Positions 53,315-62,443 of a stretch of 64,000 nt of DNA are shown here, piece by piece. How positions within the stretch are numbered: position 1 is the stretch's first letter; each line of letters begins with the position of its first letter. The notes beneath the pieces are model-generated. The model did no database searches. It saw only the letters and a program-made list of their open reading frames with translations, and was not told the origin of the DNA. The DNA lies in NCBI RefSeq assembly GCF_017873965.1, contig NZ_JAGGKT010000002.1, positions 224,312 through 288,311 on the forward strand, written 5' to 3'. A program made the position numbers and the translations under genes. Source of the stretch: Ammoniphilus resinae. GTDB taxonomy: Bacteria; Bacillota; Bacilli; Aneurinibacillales; RAOX-1.

Positions 53315-54433
53315 CTAATACGTTATCTTTTCTTTTCCTCGCTCAAACTGATAATAGGTAGAACAGGTTCCTTCTGAGGAAACCATGCAAGGTCCAATTG
53401 GGTTTTCGGGTGTACAGGCTTTCGCAAAAAGTGGACACCCAAATGGAGTTTCTTTACCTTTTACAATTTCACCGCAGCGGCAGCCTTTGATCCCTTTCGT
53501 TACAGGCCTATCTACAGGAAGATTAGTTAAAGCATCATAGGATTGGTACGCCGCATTCATTCTCAGACCACTGTTTGGCAGGATTCCAAACCCTCTCCAC
53601 TTCACAGAGTCTACCTCAAATATTTCCTTAAGCAGTTCCTGTGCTTTTTCATTCCCATTCTCGCGGACCATTCGTGAATAATTATTCACGACAGAACGTC
53701 TCTCCTTGTTCATCTCGAGAGTCAGCAAATAAATAGAGGTCAGTAAATCTATTGGTTCAAATCCTCCAATCACTGCTGGTTCGTTCAAAGATTCTAGGAG
53801 ATTCCACCCTTTTCTCCCAATGATTACGGAAACATGCCCGGGTAAAAGAAAACCATCCAACTGATGCGTTGGGTCCTGGATCAACGGTTGCAAAGCGGGA
53901 GGCGTTAATTTATGGGCGGAATAAACGAAATAATTTCTAACCTTTTCCCTCTCTGCTTTTCTAATACTTAATGCAATGCTGGGCACGGTGGTTTCAAATC
54001 CTACCCCTAAGAAGACGACCTGCTTTTGCGGGTTTTGTCTCGCAATCTCGACAGCTTGTGAAGGGGAATAAACAATTCTTACCTCTGCACCATCGGCCTT
54101 TTCCTTATAAAGATTGGAGTACGATCCTGGAACCTTCATCATATCCCCAAAAGTCGCAACAATCGTGTCGCTTCGTTTTGCAAAAGCAATCATTTGGTCC
54201 ATATCGGATTGGTCTGTTACACAGACTGGGCATCCTGGACCACTTACTAAATCTACGTAATCCGCTAAGACTTCACGAACCCCTGTCTTGGAGAAGGAAA
54301 CCGTGTGCGTCCCGCACACCTCCATAAATCGAAGCTTTCTTCCTAAACGCTGTTTTTTTTCTTCAAGCACAGGTAGCATCTTTTGGCACAAGCTAGCAAA
54401 TATGTCCTTATCCCGATAAGCCATCCCCATCAT
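53315..54433 (-). CDS. hypD: Hydrogenase maturation protein HypD
   Basis: A [4Fe-4S] scaffold that, with HypC, assembles Fe(CN)2CO. The 372-residue protein has the conserved blocks MEVCGTHTVSFSKTGVRE, LVSGPGCPVCVTDQSDMDQM and VFLGVGFETTVPS, and the C-terminal Cys set (GCRCGEIVKGKETPFGCPLF, ACTPENPIGPCMVSSEGTCS). I chose ATG 54433, which overlaps the hypC stop as ATGA. An in-frame ATG at 54457 is possible. Confidence 0.94.
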   Translation of the reverse strand: MMGMAYRDKDIFASLCQKMLPVLEEKKQRLGRKLRFMEVCGTHTVSFSKTGVREVLADYVDLVSGPGCPVCVTDQSDMDQMIAFAKRSDTIVATFGDMMKVPGSYSNLYKEKADGAEVRIVYSPSQAVEIARQNPQKQVVFLGVGFETTVPSIALSIRKAEREKVRNYFVYSAHKLTPPALQPLIQDPTHQLDGFLLPGHVSVIIGRKGWNLLESLNEPAVIGGFEPIDLLTSIYLLTLEMNKERRSVVNNYSRMVRENGNEKAQELLKEIFEVDSVKWRGFGILPNSGLRMNAAYQSYDALTNLPVDRPVTKGIKGCRCGEIVKGKETPFGCPLFAKACTPENPIGPCMVSSEGTCSTYYQFERGKEKITY

Positions 54434-54654
54434 GCTTCGTCTAGCCACCCCTTCCATATTTCAATACTTTCCTTCGCAAGTTCCTCATCAACAACTTGGA
54501 TGGCTTCTCCCACATGGACGAGTACATACTGGCCAACCTCCACGCGATCTAATAATGAGATTCCAACATCAATATGACTTCCTAAATAGTCAACTTTTGC
54601 CTGCCACCCGGATGAACCGATTTCAATGATCTTCGCTGGAACGGACAAACACAT
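54430..54654 (-). CDS. hypC: Hydrogenase maturation chaperone HypC
   Basis: A 74-residue OB-fold chaperone that carries the Fe(CN)2CO group with HypD and delivers it to the large subunit. The start MCLSVPAKIIEI places the essential Cys2, and LVHVGEAIQVVDEE is the conserved C-terminal part. The start overlaps hypF by 32 bases and the end overlaps hypD by four. Confidence 0.93.
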   Translation of the reverse strand: MCLSVPAKIIEIGSSGWQAKVDYLGSHIDVGISLLDRVEVGQYVLVHVGEAIQVVDEELAKESIEIWKGWLDEA

Positions 54655-56977
54655 GATGATGCCACCTCCACAAGGCCGAAACGGCTTGCCCAAGGGCAAT
54701 TCCGCCATCTCCAGCCGGTATTTTCTGGTGGGTATATACCGTAAAGCCTACCTCCTTTAGACGTTTTTTCGCACAGGAAAGCAGATAACGGTTGTTCCAA
54801 ACCCCACCACTTAAGACCACGGACCGAATTTCCGTTTTTTTATAGGCCTCAAGTACACCGAAAATAACCATCTCAACAACCGTATGATGGAATTTCTTGG
54901 CTATTTCTTCGATGGGAACCGATAACATAAGATCTCCCAAAATATCCTTAATAAGTTGACCTACTCTCCACTGGCCTGCGGAATACGCAAAAGAATAATT
55001 CCCCTTCCCTAAGCAACCTGTTGAACTCATTTCTGCCCTTTCACCCAAAAGGACAGCTGCTTCCCCATCGTATGTACTCTCTACACAAATTCCTAAGAGG
55101 GCTGCCACCGCATCAAATAGTCTTCCCGCACTGCTTACCCTTGGGCAAGGAATTCGTCCGTCTAATTGGGCCAAGAGAAACGGAAGCTGCTCTTTTACAT
55201 CTGGGAAAAGTTGAAGCGCCCAATGTTTAGTAAAAAACATGTCTTGTTCAAGTTGATAAAGTAAGGACATTGCCATCATCCATGGGTAGCGAATGGCCGC
55301 TTCCCCACCAGGAAGTGCTAGTGGTTCGAGGTGGCACGCACGCTCAAATTTCAGGTAATCGCCTGTCAAGATCTCAAAGCCCCATAGATTACCGTCCCTC
55401 CCATAACCCGTACCATCTAGAATACAACCGATAACAGGTGATATAAGTCCGTGCTCTGCCATACATGCTGCCATATGCGCATGATGATGATAAATGGGAA
55501 AAAGGGGGTAATCCTGAAATTGATCAAGCGCCTGCTGAGTAACGATATAACCCGGATGTGGATCATAGGCAATGATTTCGGGTTCGACTCTAAGAAGCTC
55601 TTGAATGTGCTGTACACCTTCTCTCCAGCAGGTCAATTGTTCCTCATGCTCTATCTCTCCCAAATGTTGACTAAGAATCGCGCGGTCGCCATGCAAAATA
55701 CAAGCCGTATTTTTCATCTCGGCGCCTACCGCTAATACGGTTGGAATTTCCTTAACTCCAAAGGGAGGTAACGGAAACGGAATGGATTCAGGGACATATC
55801 CACGAGAGCGGCGAATGAAGCTGATCTGTTCATCAACCACCTGACAGACCGAATCTTCAACACGAACCCCAATCTCTCTGTTATGTAGCAGGAAATAATC
55901 TGCGATTCCATCCAATTGTTGTAGGGCTTCTTCATTTGTTCTGGCAATGGGTAGCCCACTTTGATTTCCACTCGTTGCAACAAGAAAGGATAAAGAATCA
56001 GTAAATAATAGAGCGTGCATTGGTGTATAGGGCAGCATAACCCCTAGGCGTTGATAACCTGGAGCTAAACTCTCTAGGGGAAGCCATTCTTTAAGAAAGG
56101 GCTTGGGTCTAAGTAAAACAATCGGTGCTCTTCTGCTGGCAAGTAATTCTTGCTCGGCCTGTGTTAATTCAAAATTTTCTTCTACCGTCTGCAAGTCGCG
56201 CACTATAAGGGCAAATGGTTTACGCGCTCTTCGCTTCCGATTCCTGAGTTTTTCTACCACTTTACGACTCGCTGCATCGCATATCAAATGAAATCCGCCA
56301 ATTCCCTTAACGGCAAGGATTTTGCCTGTAAGTAGAGCCTTTTCCACATTCCTCTTCCAGTCTCCTGACACCAAGACATTCTTGTTATTTCTTAATTCTA
56401 CAATGGGACCACACGTAGGGCAGGCAATTGTTTGTGCATGAAAACGGCGGTTACTTGGATCTTCATACTCTTTTCTACACGGTTCACATAGAGAAAAATC
56501 TTTCATTGTGGTGACCGGCCGATCATATGGAATTCCTTGAATGATACTGTATCGAGGGCCGCAGTTGCTACAGCTTGTGAAGGGATAGTTGTAGTATCGT
56601 TGAGAAGGGTGTGTGAGGTCTGATATACATTCGGAACATACGGCCAAATCGGGTGGAAAGGAATAGCCTGAAATACCTTCTGCTTTACTTTCTTTAATTC
56701 GGAAACAATTGTCGTTAGCTAAAGGTAACAAACTCTGTTCTATGCTTTCAATCTTTGCAGGTTCCTTTGTTTGCACCTCCAAATCACGAATGAAACGATT
56801 GATTTGTTCTACAGTTCCTTCTACTTCAATCGAGACGATTCCTAACTGATTACAGACAGAACCTGTGATTTGATGTTTATTCGCAACCCGATATACGAGG
56901 GGACGAAAGCCAACCCCTTGAACGGTTCCACTTACAAGCAGCTGTCTTCTTTCCTTTGTAGAAGCCAACGGATCCAC
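54623..56977 (-). CDS. hypF: Hydrogenase maturation carbamoyltransferase HypF
   Basis: Makes carbamoyl-adenylate from carbamoyl phosphate and passes the carbamoyl group to HypE. The roughly 784-residue protein has in order: acylphosphatase domain (VSGTVQGVGFRPLVYRVA), two zinc fingers (CSECISDLTHPSQRYYNYPF, SCSNCGPRYS, CEPCRKEY, ACPTCGP), a YrdC-like domain (LAVKGIGGFHLICDA), and the Kae1-like domain (HHHAHMAACMAEHG, GTGYGRDGNLWGFE). The start is uncertain. GTG at 56977, with GAGGGG upstream, overlaps hypB by 46 bases and precedes the acylphosphatase domain by 11 residues. The last 16 residues run over the hypC start. Confidence 0.93.
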   Translation of the reverse strand: MDPLASTKERRQLLVSGTVQGVGFRPLVYRVANKHQITGSVCNQLGIVSIEVEGTVEQINRFIRDLEVQTKEPAKIESIEQSLLPLANDNCFRIKESKAEGISGYSFPPDLAVCSECISDLTHPSQRYYNYPFTSCSNCGPRYSIIQGIPYDRPVTTMKDFSLCEPCRKEYEDPSNRRFHAQTIACPTCGPIVELRNNKNVLVSGDWKRNVEKALLTGKILAVKGIGGFHLICDAASRKVVEKLRNRKRRARKPFALIVRDLQTVEENFELTQAEQELLASRRAPIVLLRPKPFLKEWLPLESLAPGYQRLGVMLPYTPMHALLFTDSLSFLVATSGNQSGLPIARTNEEALQQLDGIADYFLLHNREIGVRVEDSVCQVVDEQISFIRRSRGYVPESIPFPLPPFGVKEIPTVLAVGAEMKNTACILHGDRAILSQHLGEIEHEEQLTCWREGVQHIQELLRVEPEIIAYDPHPGYIVTQQALDQFQDYPLFPIYHHHAHMAACMAEHGLISPVIGCILDGTGYGRDGNLWGFEILTGDYLKFERACHLEPLALPGGEAAIRYPWMMAMSLLYQLEQDMFFTKHWALQLFPDVKEQLPFLLAQLDGRIPCPRVSSAGRLFDAVAALLGICVESTYDGEAAVLLGERAEMSSTGCLGKGNYSFAYSAGQWRVGQLIKDILGDLMLSVPIEEIAKKFHHTVVEMVIFGVLEAYKKTEIRSVVLSGGVWNNRYLLSCAKKRLKEVGFTVYTHQKIPAGDGGIALGQAVSALWRWHHHVFVRSSEDH

Positions 56978-57591
56978 GATTCCATCCCCTCTCCGTTGGA
57001 AGCTGACACTTTGAAAATGGGTGCACTTGGATTGCATTTTTGAAATGTACTCAAAAACTGGTCCATATCAAAATTCACATATGGAAGCAAATCCAATTTG
57101 TTAAGGATAACAGCATCAGAGTATGCAAAAACGCTAGGATATTTCATCACTTTGTCTGCACCCTCCGTGATACTCAACAAGGAAACACGAAGGTTTTCCC
57201 CTAAATCAAATTCAGAAGGACAGACCAAATTTCCTACATTTTCGATAACCAGGAGATCCAAGTTGTTTAAATCTAAGCTTGCAAGTGCACGAGAAATCAT
57301 TTGTGCATCCAGATGGCACGCCCCATGCGTATTTATCTGGGCTACATTAACACCAAATGCTGCGATCCGCTCTGCATCAAGGGTAGTAGCTACATCTCCT
57401 TCGATGACACCTATTCTTACATGTTTTTTGATATATGGAAGGGAGGATTCAAGCAAAGTCGTCTTACCTGCACCTGGCGAACTCATCAAATTAATCATAA
57501 AAACCGAGTGTTCACGCAAGATCTGACGGTTCTTGTCCGCGATGATTTTATTTCCTTGCAAGACTTGTTGTTTTAGGGTAATCTGCTTCAT
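56932..57591 (-). CDS. hypB: Hydrogenase nickel-insertion GTPase HypB
   Basis: A 219-residue SIMIBI GTPase that works with HypA to insert nickel. P-loop is MSSPGAGKTTLLESSL and the metal-binding Cys-His is NTHGACHLDAQMI. A further Cys ligand is in VGNLVCPSEFDLGE, and the base motif is VILNKLDLLPY. It has no N-terminal His-rich nickel store. GAAGGAGA overlaps the hypA end, and the ATG lies one base after the hypA stop codon. Confidence 0.94.
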   Translation of the reverse strand: MKQITLKQQVLQGNKIIADKNRQILREHSVFMINLMSSPGAGKTTLLESSLPYIKKHVRIGVIEGDVATTLDAERIAAFGVNVAQINTHGACHLDAQMISRALASLDLNNLDLLVIENVGNLVCPSEFDLGENLRVSLLSITEGADKVMKYPSVFAYSDAVILNKLDLLPYVNFDMDQFLSTFQKCNPSAPIFKVSASNGEGMESWIRWLLQRKEDSCL

Positions 57592-57592
57592 C

Positions 57593-57835
57593 CTATTCTC
57601 CTTCAAAATAATCAATAAAAAAATCTCTGCCTTCTCTTTCCTCCGTTTCGAGTACGGCCTCTTGCGCTAGAGTCTTTTGTTTAAGCTGCTCGAACGCAAA
57701 ATGCAAGGCACCTGCCATTACAAGACTCTCTGTCCCGAGAACCAGCTTAATCTTGGAAACCGTCTCCATCCTATTTTCCCTTGCTGATTTTTCAATGATT
57801 GACAATATGCTGTGCATTAGGCTAATTTCGTGCAT
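57593..57835 (-). CDS. hypA: HypA-like nickel chaperone lacking the zinc-ribbon domain
   Basis: Only 80 residues against about 113 for HypA. The N-terminal nickel site (MHE, His2) and helix MHEISLMHSILSIIEKSA are intact, as are VSKIKLVLGTESLVMAGALH and FAFEQLKQKTLAQEAVLETE. It then passes from EEREG directly to RDFFIDYFEGE. In HypA the same region holds the two CxxC pairs of a zinc ribbon, followed by a short C-terminal strand. The pattern is an in-frame loss of the ribbon with both flanks kept, not a frameshift. GAAGGATA precedes the ATG. First gene of the hydrogenase operon. Confidence 0.82.
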   Translation of the reverse strand: MHEISLMHSILSIIEKSARENRMETVSKIKLVLGTESLVMAGALHFAFEQLKQKTLAQEAVLETEEREGRDFFIDYFEGE

Positions 57836-57934
57836 CGTATCCTTCACCCTATTCAATATATGTCTTAATTTTTCGAATTATGAGATGTGTGTTATCCTAA
57901 GCTTATCTGAATTTTAAAAAGGGTCCACAAAAAC

Positions 57935-57982
57935 AAGGACAGACTAGAGCGGGTGATTACCGCTTTAATCTGTCCTTTTGAC
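57935..57982 (-). terminator. Terminator after copA
   Basis: Read leftward: AAGGACAGA / TCTGTCCTT with an inner GCGG/CCGC stem and a T-rich tail (GTTTTTGT). Confidence 0.78.
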
Positions 57983-57987
57983 AAACT

Positions 57988-60399
57988 CTATACTTTTACT
58001 TTCTGCAATCGTAATGCATTTAAGACAACGGAAACCGAACTCAGTGCCATGGCTGCGCCAGCTACCCATGGTGCTAGCAACCCAATCGCTGCAATTGGAA
58101 TACCTAAAGAATTATAGGCCAATGCCCAAAATAGGTTTTGCTTGATATTGCCCATGGTCTTTTTACTCATAGAAATCGCGTCAGGGATACTGATTAAATC
58201 GCCTCGCATGATCGTAATGTCAGCTGCTTCCATTGCTACATCGGTACCTGTACCCATCGCAATGCCGATATCAGCGGTAGCCAATGCAGGTGCATCATTA
58301 ATTCCATCGCCCACCATGGCTACTCTTCTTCCTTCTGCTTGTAATTGTTTAACGACTTCTGCCTTACCTTCCGGTAGTACCTCGGCTCTCACATGATCAA
58401 TGCCGACTTCTTCGGCAATCGCCTTAGCCGTACGTTCATTATCACCGGTAACCATAATGACCTGAATGCCCAATTTCTTTAATCGTTCAACCGCTTCTTT
58501 AGAAGTTTCTTTAATGGTATCTGCTACGGCCACCAAACCCGCATATTTTCCGTTAATTGCCACCAACATCGATGTTTTCCCAGACGTTTCCAACTCATCC
58601 ATTTTGGCATAGGCATGTGTAGCATCTACGTTGTATTTTGCCATCAATTTACGGGTTCCAATTAACAGTTCATTTTGTTCCACGACAGCGCGAACCCCAA
58701 ATCCCGGAATGGCCTCAAACTCCTCGACATCGGGAAACCCAATTCCTTTTGCTTTGATTCCTTCCACAATAGCTTCTGCTAAAGGGTGTTCAGAGTTCTT
58801 CTCGGCACTTCCGACAAGACGTAAGAAGGTATCTTGCTCCATGTTTTCTACAAACACATCCGTTAATTCAGGTTTACCTTTGGTCACCGTTCCGGTTTTA
58901 TCTAAGATCATGGTATCAATCTGTTGTGTACCTTCCAAGTGCTCTCCACCCTTAAACAGGATACCTAATTCCGCCGCACGTCCAGAACCCGCCATGATTG
59001 AAGTAGGGGTTGCTAAACCAAGTGCACAAGGACATGCAATCACAAGAACGGCAATCAATTTTTCTAATGCATTGGCAAAATCACTAGGAGTCACCCAAAT
59101 ATACCAAATTAAAAATACGACAACGGCAATAGCTACAACAATTGGAACAAAAATCCCAGAAATCTTATCGGCTACACGTTGAATGGGGGCTTTCGAGCCC
59201 TGGGCTTCTTCGACTACTTTAATAATTTGTGCAAGAGCGGTTTCTTTACCAACCTTGGTTGCTTTGATTTTCAAGCTGCCGTTCTTGTTGATGGTTGCTC
59301 CGAACACACTGTCTCCCGGCTGTTTATCAATCGGAATACTTTCTCCAGTCAACATCGATTCATCAACCGTAGACTGACCCTCCATTACTTCTCCATCGAC
59401 GGGAACTTTTTCACCTGGTTTAACTACCACAATATCGCCTAAGATCACTTCTTCAACAGGCACTACGGTTTCTACGTTATTTCTAATCACTACTGCAGTT
59501 TTTGCCTGCAATCCCATCAGGGTTTTAATCGCTTCTGATGTGCGTCCCTTAGCTAAAGCTTCAAACAATTTCCCTAACAGGATTAAAGTAATTAAGATAG
59601 CACTGGTTTCATAATACAGTCCTACACCACCATGTCCGTGCGGGTTGCCGATCGTTTGAATGGTAAGGTATAAGCTGTAAAAGTAAGCAGCAGAAGTACC
59701 AAGAGCCACGAGAACATCCATGTTCGCACTACCGTTTCGTAATGCTTTATAGGCTCCCTTGTAAAACTGAGCTCCAATAATGAATTGCACTGGTGTGGCA
59801 AGAGCAAATTGAACCCATGGGTTCATCAAGATGTCCGGCACCCAAATGAATGAGGTCCAGGAAAAATGTGCGACCATCGTCCATAATAAAGGAAGTGATA
59901 GAATAGCAGAGACAATGAATTTCCTTTTTTGTTTGGCTATCTCCTTTTCGCGGTGATCCCCTTGATTACTGCTGTCTTCTTTTAGCTCGGCTTTGTAGCC
60001 AATCTGTTCAACTTTTTGTATCAGATCTTGAACACCAACCTCTGCTGGAGAATACTCCACATAGGCGGTTTCTAGGGCAAGATTGACATTGGCCTTATGA
60101 ACCCCTTTTACCTTATTTAATCCTTTTTCAATTCGATTGGCACAGGCTGCACAAGTCATGCCTGTAATTTGGAATTCTACTGTTTCCTTTACTGTGCCAT
60201 ACCCTAGCTGTTCAATTCTTTGTTCCAGGTCAGCAATGCTTACTTTGTCTGCATCATATTGAATGGATGCACGTTCCAAAGCTAAATTGACATTCGCTTC
60301 TGTTACCCCGTCGACTTTGTTTAATCCTTTTTCAATCCGTATCGCACAAGCTGCACAAGTCATCCCTGTAATTTGCAAGGTGGTTTCATTTGTTTTCAT
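57988..60399 (-). CDS. copA: Copper-exporting P1B-type ATPase CopA
   Basis: Pumps Cu(I) out of the cytosol. The 803-residue protein has two N-terminal heavy-metal-associated domains ([16 protein letters not shown] and [16 protein letters not shown]) and eight membrane helices. The transport-site motif is [25 protein letters not shown] is the phosphorylation loop, EHPLAEAIV the ATP-binding HP motif, and [17 protein letters not shown] the hinge. This is the standard Bacillus CopA layout. It has its own promoter with a CsoR-box-like spacer and does not share a transcript with copZ. Confidence 0.96.
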   Translation of the reverse strand: MKTNETTLQITGMTCAACAIRIEKGLNKVDGVTEANVNLALERASIQYDADKVSIADLEQRIEQLGYGTVKETVEFQITGMTCAACANRIEKGLNKVKGVHKANVNLALETAYVEYSPAEVGVQDLIQKVEQIGYKAELKEDSSNQGDHREKEIAKQKRKFIVSAILSLPLLWTMVAHFSWTSFIWVPDILMNPWVQFALATPVQFIIGAQFYKGAYKALRNGSANMDVLVALGTSAAYFYSLYLTIQTIGNPHGHGGVGLYYETSAILITLILLGKLFEALAKGRTSEAIKTLMGLQAKTAVVIRNNVETVVPVEEVILGDIVVVKPGEKVPVDGEVMEGQSTVDESMLTGESIPIDKQPGDSVFGATINKNGSLKIKATKVGKETALAQIIKVVEEAQGSKAPIQRVADKISGIFVPIVVAIAVVVFLIWYIWVTPSDFANALEKLIAVLVIACPCALGLATPTSIMAGSGRAAELGILFKGGEHLEGTQQIDTMILDKTGTVTKGKPELTDVFVENMEQDTFLRLVGSAEKNSEHPLAEAIVEGIKAKGIGFPDVEEFEAIPGFGVRAVVEQNELLIGTRKLMAKYNVDATHAYAKMDELETSGKTSMLVAINGKYAGLVAVADTIKETSKEAVERLKKLGIQVIMVTGDNERTAKAIAEEVGIDHVRAEVLPEGKAEVVKQLQAEGRRVAMVGDGINDAPALATADIGIAMGTGTDVAMEAADITIMRGDLISIPDAISMSKKTMGNIKQNLFWALAYNSLGIPIAAIGLLAPWVAGAAMALSSVSVVLNALRLQKVKV

Positions 60400-60443
60400 G
60401 ATCCTTCATCTCCTCATTTCGGTCGATCACATCTTATGTAATT

Positions 60444-60473
60444 ATAGTATACCCCCCTACCCTATATTGTCAA
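60444..60473 (-). promoter_or_regulatory. copA promoter with CsoR operator in the spacer
   Basis: Minus-strand TTGACA (60473-60468), 18-base spacer, TACTAT (60449-60444). The spacer holds TATAGGGTAGGGGGGTATA, resembling the GC-centred, AT-flanked CsoR operator. The csoR promoter has the same core (TATAGGGGGGTATA). Confidence 0.75.
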
Positions 60474-60530
60474 CTATGTTTTTAAATATTTTTTAATGTT
60501 TTTTTTATTAACTTTCCTCTTTACTTATAG

Positions 60531-60556
60531 AAAACCCCCATCCAAGATGGGGGTCT
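60531..60556 (-). terminator. Terminator after csoR-copZ
   Basis: Read leftward: ACCCCCATC-ttg-GATGGGGGT followed by TTTT. Confidence 0.82.
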
Positions 60557-60559
60557 TCG

Positions 60560-60760
60560 TTAAGCAACATCATATCCTTGATCTTCGATTGCCTCTTTAA
60601 TCGCATCCAGTGATAATTTGCTTTCATCATAGGAAATGGAAACTGCTTTTCCAGCTAAATCAACCTTTCCTACCGCTCCTAATTTCTTAAGAGTTCCTTC
60701 AATAGCGTTTACACAATGGTTACAGGACATTCCTTCTACATGTAATGTGATTTGTTTCAT
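60560..60760 (-). CDS. copZ: Copper chaperone CopZ
   Basis: A 66-residue HMA-domain protein with the Cu(I)-binding motif GMSCNHCVNAIEGTLKKLG and the ferredoxin-like fold typical of Atx1/CopZ. It delivers Cu(I) to CopA and exchanges it with CsoR. It lies 13 bases after csoR in the same transcript and ends at a strong terminator. Confidence 0.95.
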   Translation of the reverse strand: MKQITLHVEGMSCNHCVNAIEGTLKKLGAVGKVDLAGKAVSISYDESKLSLDAIKEAIEDQGYDVA

Positions 60761-60773
60761 CTTCCAACACTCC

Positions 60774-61133
60774 CTATTTCATTAATTTATTCATCGTTTT
60801 TAGTAATTCATCAATCACTTCATGATCACCAGCTTGAATTCGTTCAATGACACAGCTTTTCATATGGCTTTGCAATAACAATTTTCCTACGCCATTTAAG
60901 GCCGATTGGATCGCTGCGATTTGGTTCAGGATATCATCGCAATAAATATCCTTCTCAATCATACCCTTTACCCCGCGGATTTGACCCTCAATCCGGTTTA
61001 ACCGAGTGGTTAAATTCGATTTTACTTTATCTGAATGATGACTTTGCCTATCTCCTTCAATAGAACAGCAATGATCATGATCTGCTGTCATATCCTGATG
61101 GTCTTTACCAGATTCATCAAGATATTTTTCCAC
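60774..61133 (-). CDS. csoR: Copper-sensing repressor CsoR with His/Cys-containing N-terminal extension
   Basis: A 119-residue four-helix DNA-binding repressor released by Cu(I). The Cu(I) ligands are Cys in DIYCDDILNQI and His and Cys in QSHMKSCVIERI. The core begins NLTTRLNRIEGQIRGVKGM. In front of it lies an extension of about 35 residues including TADHDHCCSIEGDRQSHHSD, with five His and two Cys, which could bind metal. GTG at 61133 is chosen because AGGAGG stands eight bases before it. Confidence 0.93.
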   Translation of the reverse strand: MEKYLDESGKDHQDMTADHDHCCSIEGDRQSHHSDKVKSNLTTRLNRIEGQIRGVKGMIEKDIYCDDILNQIAAIQSALNGVGKLLLQSHMKSCVIERIQAGDHEVIDELLKTMNKLMK

Positions 61134-61174
61134 ATAGACCACCTCCTTAATTCTTATTATCTTTCTTTAAATTC

Positions 61175-61204
61175 ATTTTACTATACCCCCCTATACTATG
61201 TAAA
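61175..61204 (-). promoter_or_regulatory. csoR-copZ promoter with CsoR operator in the spacer
   Basis: Minus-strand TTTACA (61204-61199), 18-base spacer, TAAAAT (61180-61175). The spacer contains TAGTATAGGGGGGTATAG, a near match to the copA operator, so csoR is probably autoregulated. Confidence 0.72.
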
Positions 61205-61316
61205 GAAAAAATAAAGGTTTTCCACTCTTTGTGGATTACCCTATTATTGTCTACTATCGGATAAAAGTGATTCCATTTGGCGTTTCTCACACTTTTTGAT
61301 TCGTTATGACTTATAT

Positions 61317-61997
61317 TCAAACCCCTTTGTACCCTACACCCCAAACCGTTTTAATGACTGAATCTACATCCACCCCATGCTTTCGGAGCTTCTCCCGAAG
61401 ATTCTTGACATGTGAATCGACCGTACGAGTATCTCCCATATAGTCTGGGCCCCATATCATTTCTAACAGCAATTCACGGCTATATACTCTTCCTACGTTA
61501 TTCATAAATGTATGTAGGAGCTCAAATTCCTTGGGTGTCAACTCAATGGGTTGCCCTTGATAAATGACTTTATGGGTTTCCGGGTTTACTGTAATCCCAT
61601 GAGGATCGATTCTTGAATGTTCCGGTTTACTCACTCTCCGTAACAAAGCTTCCATTCGAGCTGAGAGTTCTGCTTCTTCAAATGGCTTAGTCAGATAATC
61701 ATCTGCCCCCATTTTTAGCCCTTTTACCTTTTCCATTGTTTGATCACGCGCAGTTAGCATGAGGATCGGAATTTGACTAAACGATCGGATTCTTTGGCAG
61801 ACCTCCCATCCATCAATCCCGGGCATCATAATATCTAAAATAACCATATCAAAGCCACCTTGTTTAAATAAAGACAGTGCCTCCTCCCCATTTGCTGCGG
61901 TTTGAACCTCATACCGGTCTTTTGTCAGGTACAATTTCAGCAGCTGACGCATGGGCGCTTCATCATCTACCACAAGGATTCGAAAGGATCCCTCCAC
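61317..61997 (-). CDS. OmpR-family response regulator without adjacent kinase
   Basis: A 226-residue regulator. The receiver has VVDDEAPMRQLL, phospho-acceptor Asp in MVILDIMMPGIDGWEVC, Thr in MLTARDQTME and Lys in YLTKPFEEAELSAR. The winged helix has TPKEFELLHTFMNNVGRVYS and DSHVKNLREKLRKHG. The GTG at 61997 has AAAGGAG upstream. No histidine kinase is next to it; its neighbours are the copper genes and a small secreted protein. Target and signal are unknown. Confidence 0.9.
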   Translation of the reverse strand: MEGSFRILVVDDEAPMRQLLKLYLTKDRYEVQTAANGEEALSLFKQGGFDMVILDIMMPGIDGWEVCQRIRSFSQIPILMLTARDQTMEKVKGLKMGADDYLTKPFEEAELSARMEALLRRVSKPEHSRIDPHGITVNPETHKVIYQGQPIELTPKEFELLHTFMNNVGRVYSRELLLEMIWGPDYMGDTRTVDSHVKNLREKLRKHGVDVDSVIKTVWGVGYKGV

Positions 61998-62031
61998 ATT
62001 ATCACTCCTTTAAGTGAAGTTCTATTGCGGT

Positions 62032-62072
62032 AAAAAGGGCAACTGGGATTAAAGATCCAATTGCCCTTTTTA
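62032..62072 (-). terminator. Terminator after the small secreted protein gene
   Basis: AAAAAGGGCAA(T/C)TGGAT arms around TTTAA, with T runs on both sides, so it may work in both directions. Confidence 0.75.
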
Positions 62073-62077
62073 TTTTA

Positions 62078-62338
62078 CTATAGGTCTTTCATCTTGTTCC
62101 ATTGAACACCATTTCCCATCATCCCTGCGGGGCCGCCATTCGAATGACAGTAGTTATACATTTCTTTATAAGATTCTTCAGACATTCCCGGATGCATTTG
62201 TTTCATAAATGGAAGCATCTCTTCAAAAAAGTTTTGGTCTGGAACATTCGGAGTTACATTCTCTGCCGCCCAAGCTGCTCCAATGCCACCCATTAACAGT
62301 AATGAAGCTACAATCCCACCGAACAAAAACTTTTTCAT
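62078..62338 (-). CDS. Small exported Met-rich protein near the copper genes
   Basis: An 86-residue protein with an N-terminal signal peptide (KKFLFGGIVASLLLMGGIG, cleavage after AWA). The mature part of about 60 residues contains several Met and the motif MKQMHPGMSEESYKEMYNYC-H. I recall similar small exported proteins with an MHP...MYN.CH pattern in Bacillaceae, of unknown function. Met, His and one Cys in a secreted peptide next to a copper locus suggest metal binding, which is inference. ATG at 62338 follows GGAGGGA; the ATG at 62344 is too close to it. Confidence 0.7.
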   Translation of the reverse strand: MKKFLFGGIVASLLLMGGIGAAWAAENVTPNVPDQNFFEEMLPFMKQMHPGMSEESYKEMYNYCHSNGGPAGMMGNGVQWNKMKDL

Positions 62339-62443
62339 TTTCATTCCCTCCCCACAAAGTATCTTTGCTTACAACTTCATATTAAAATAAAAATGTGGAG
62401 AATGTGTGCAGAAGATATGAACAAATTGTGTTTCTCTGTACCT

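Noticed and set aside
61147-61344. Leftward 65-codon ORF between the response regulator and csoR
   Set aside because: It covers the csoR promoter/operator and overlaps the response regulator end; composition is not protein-like.
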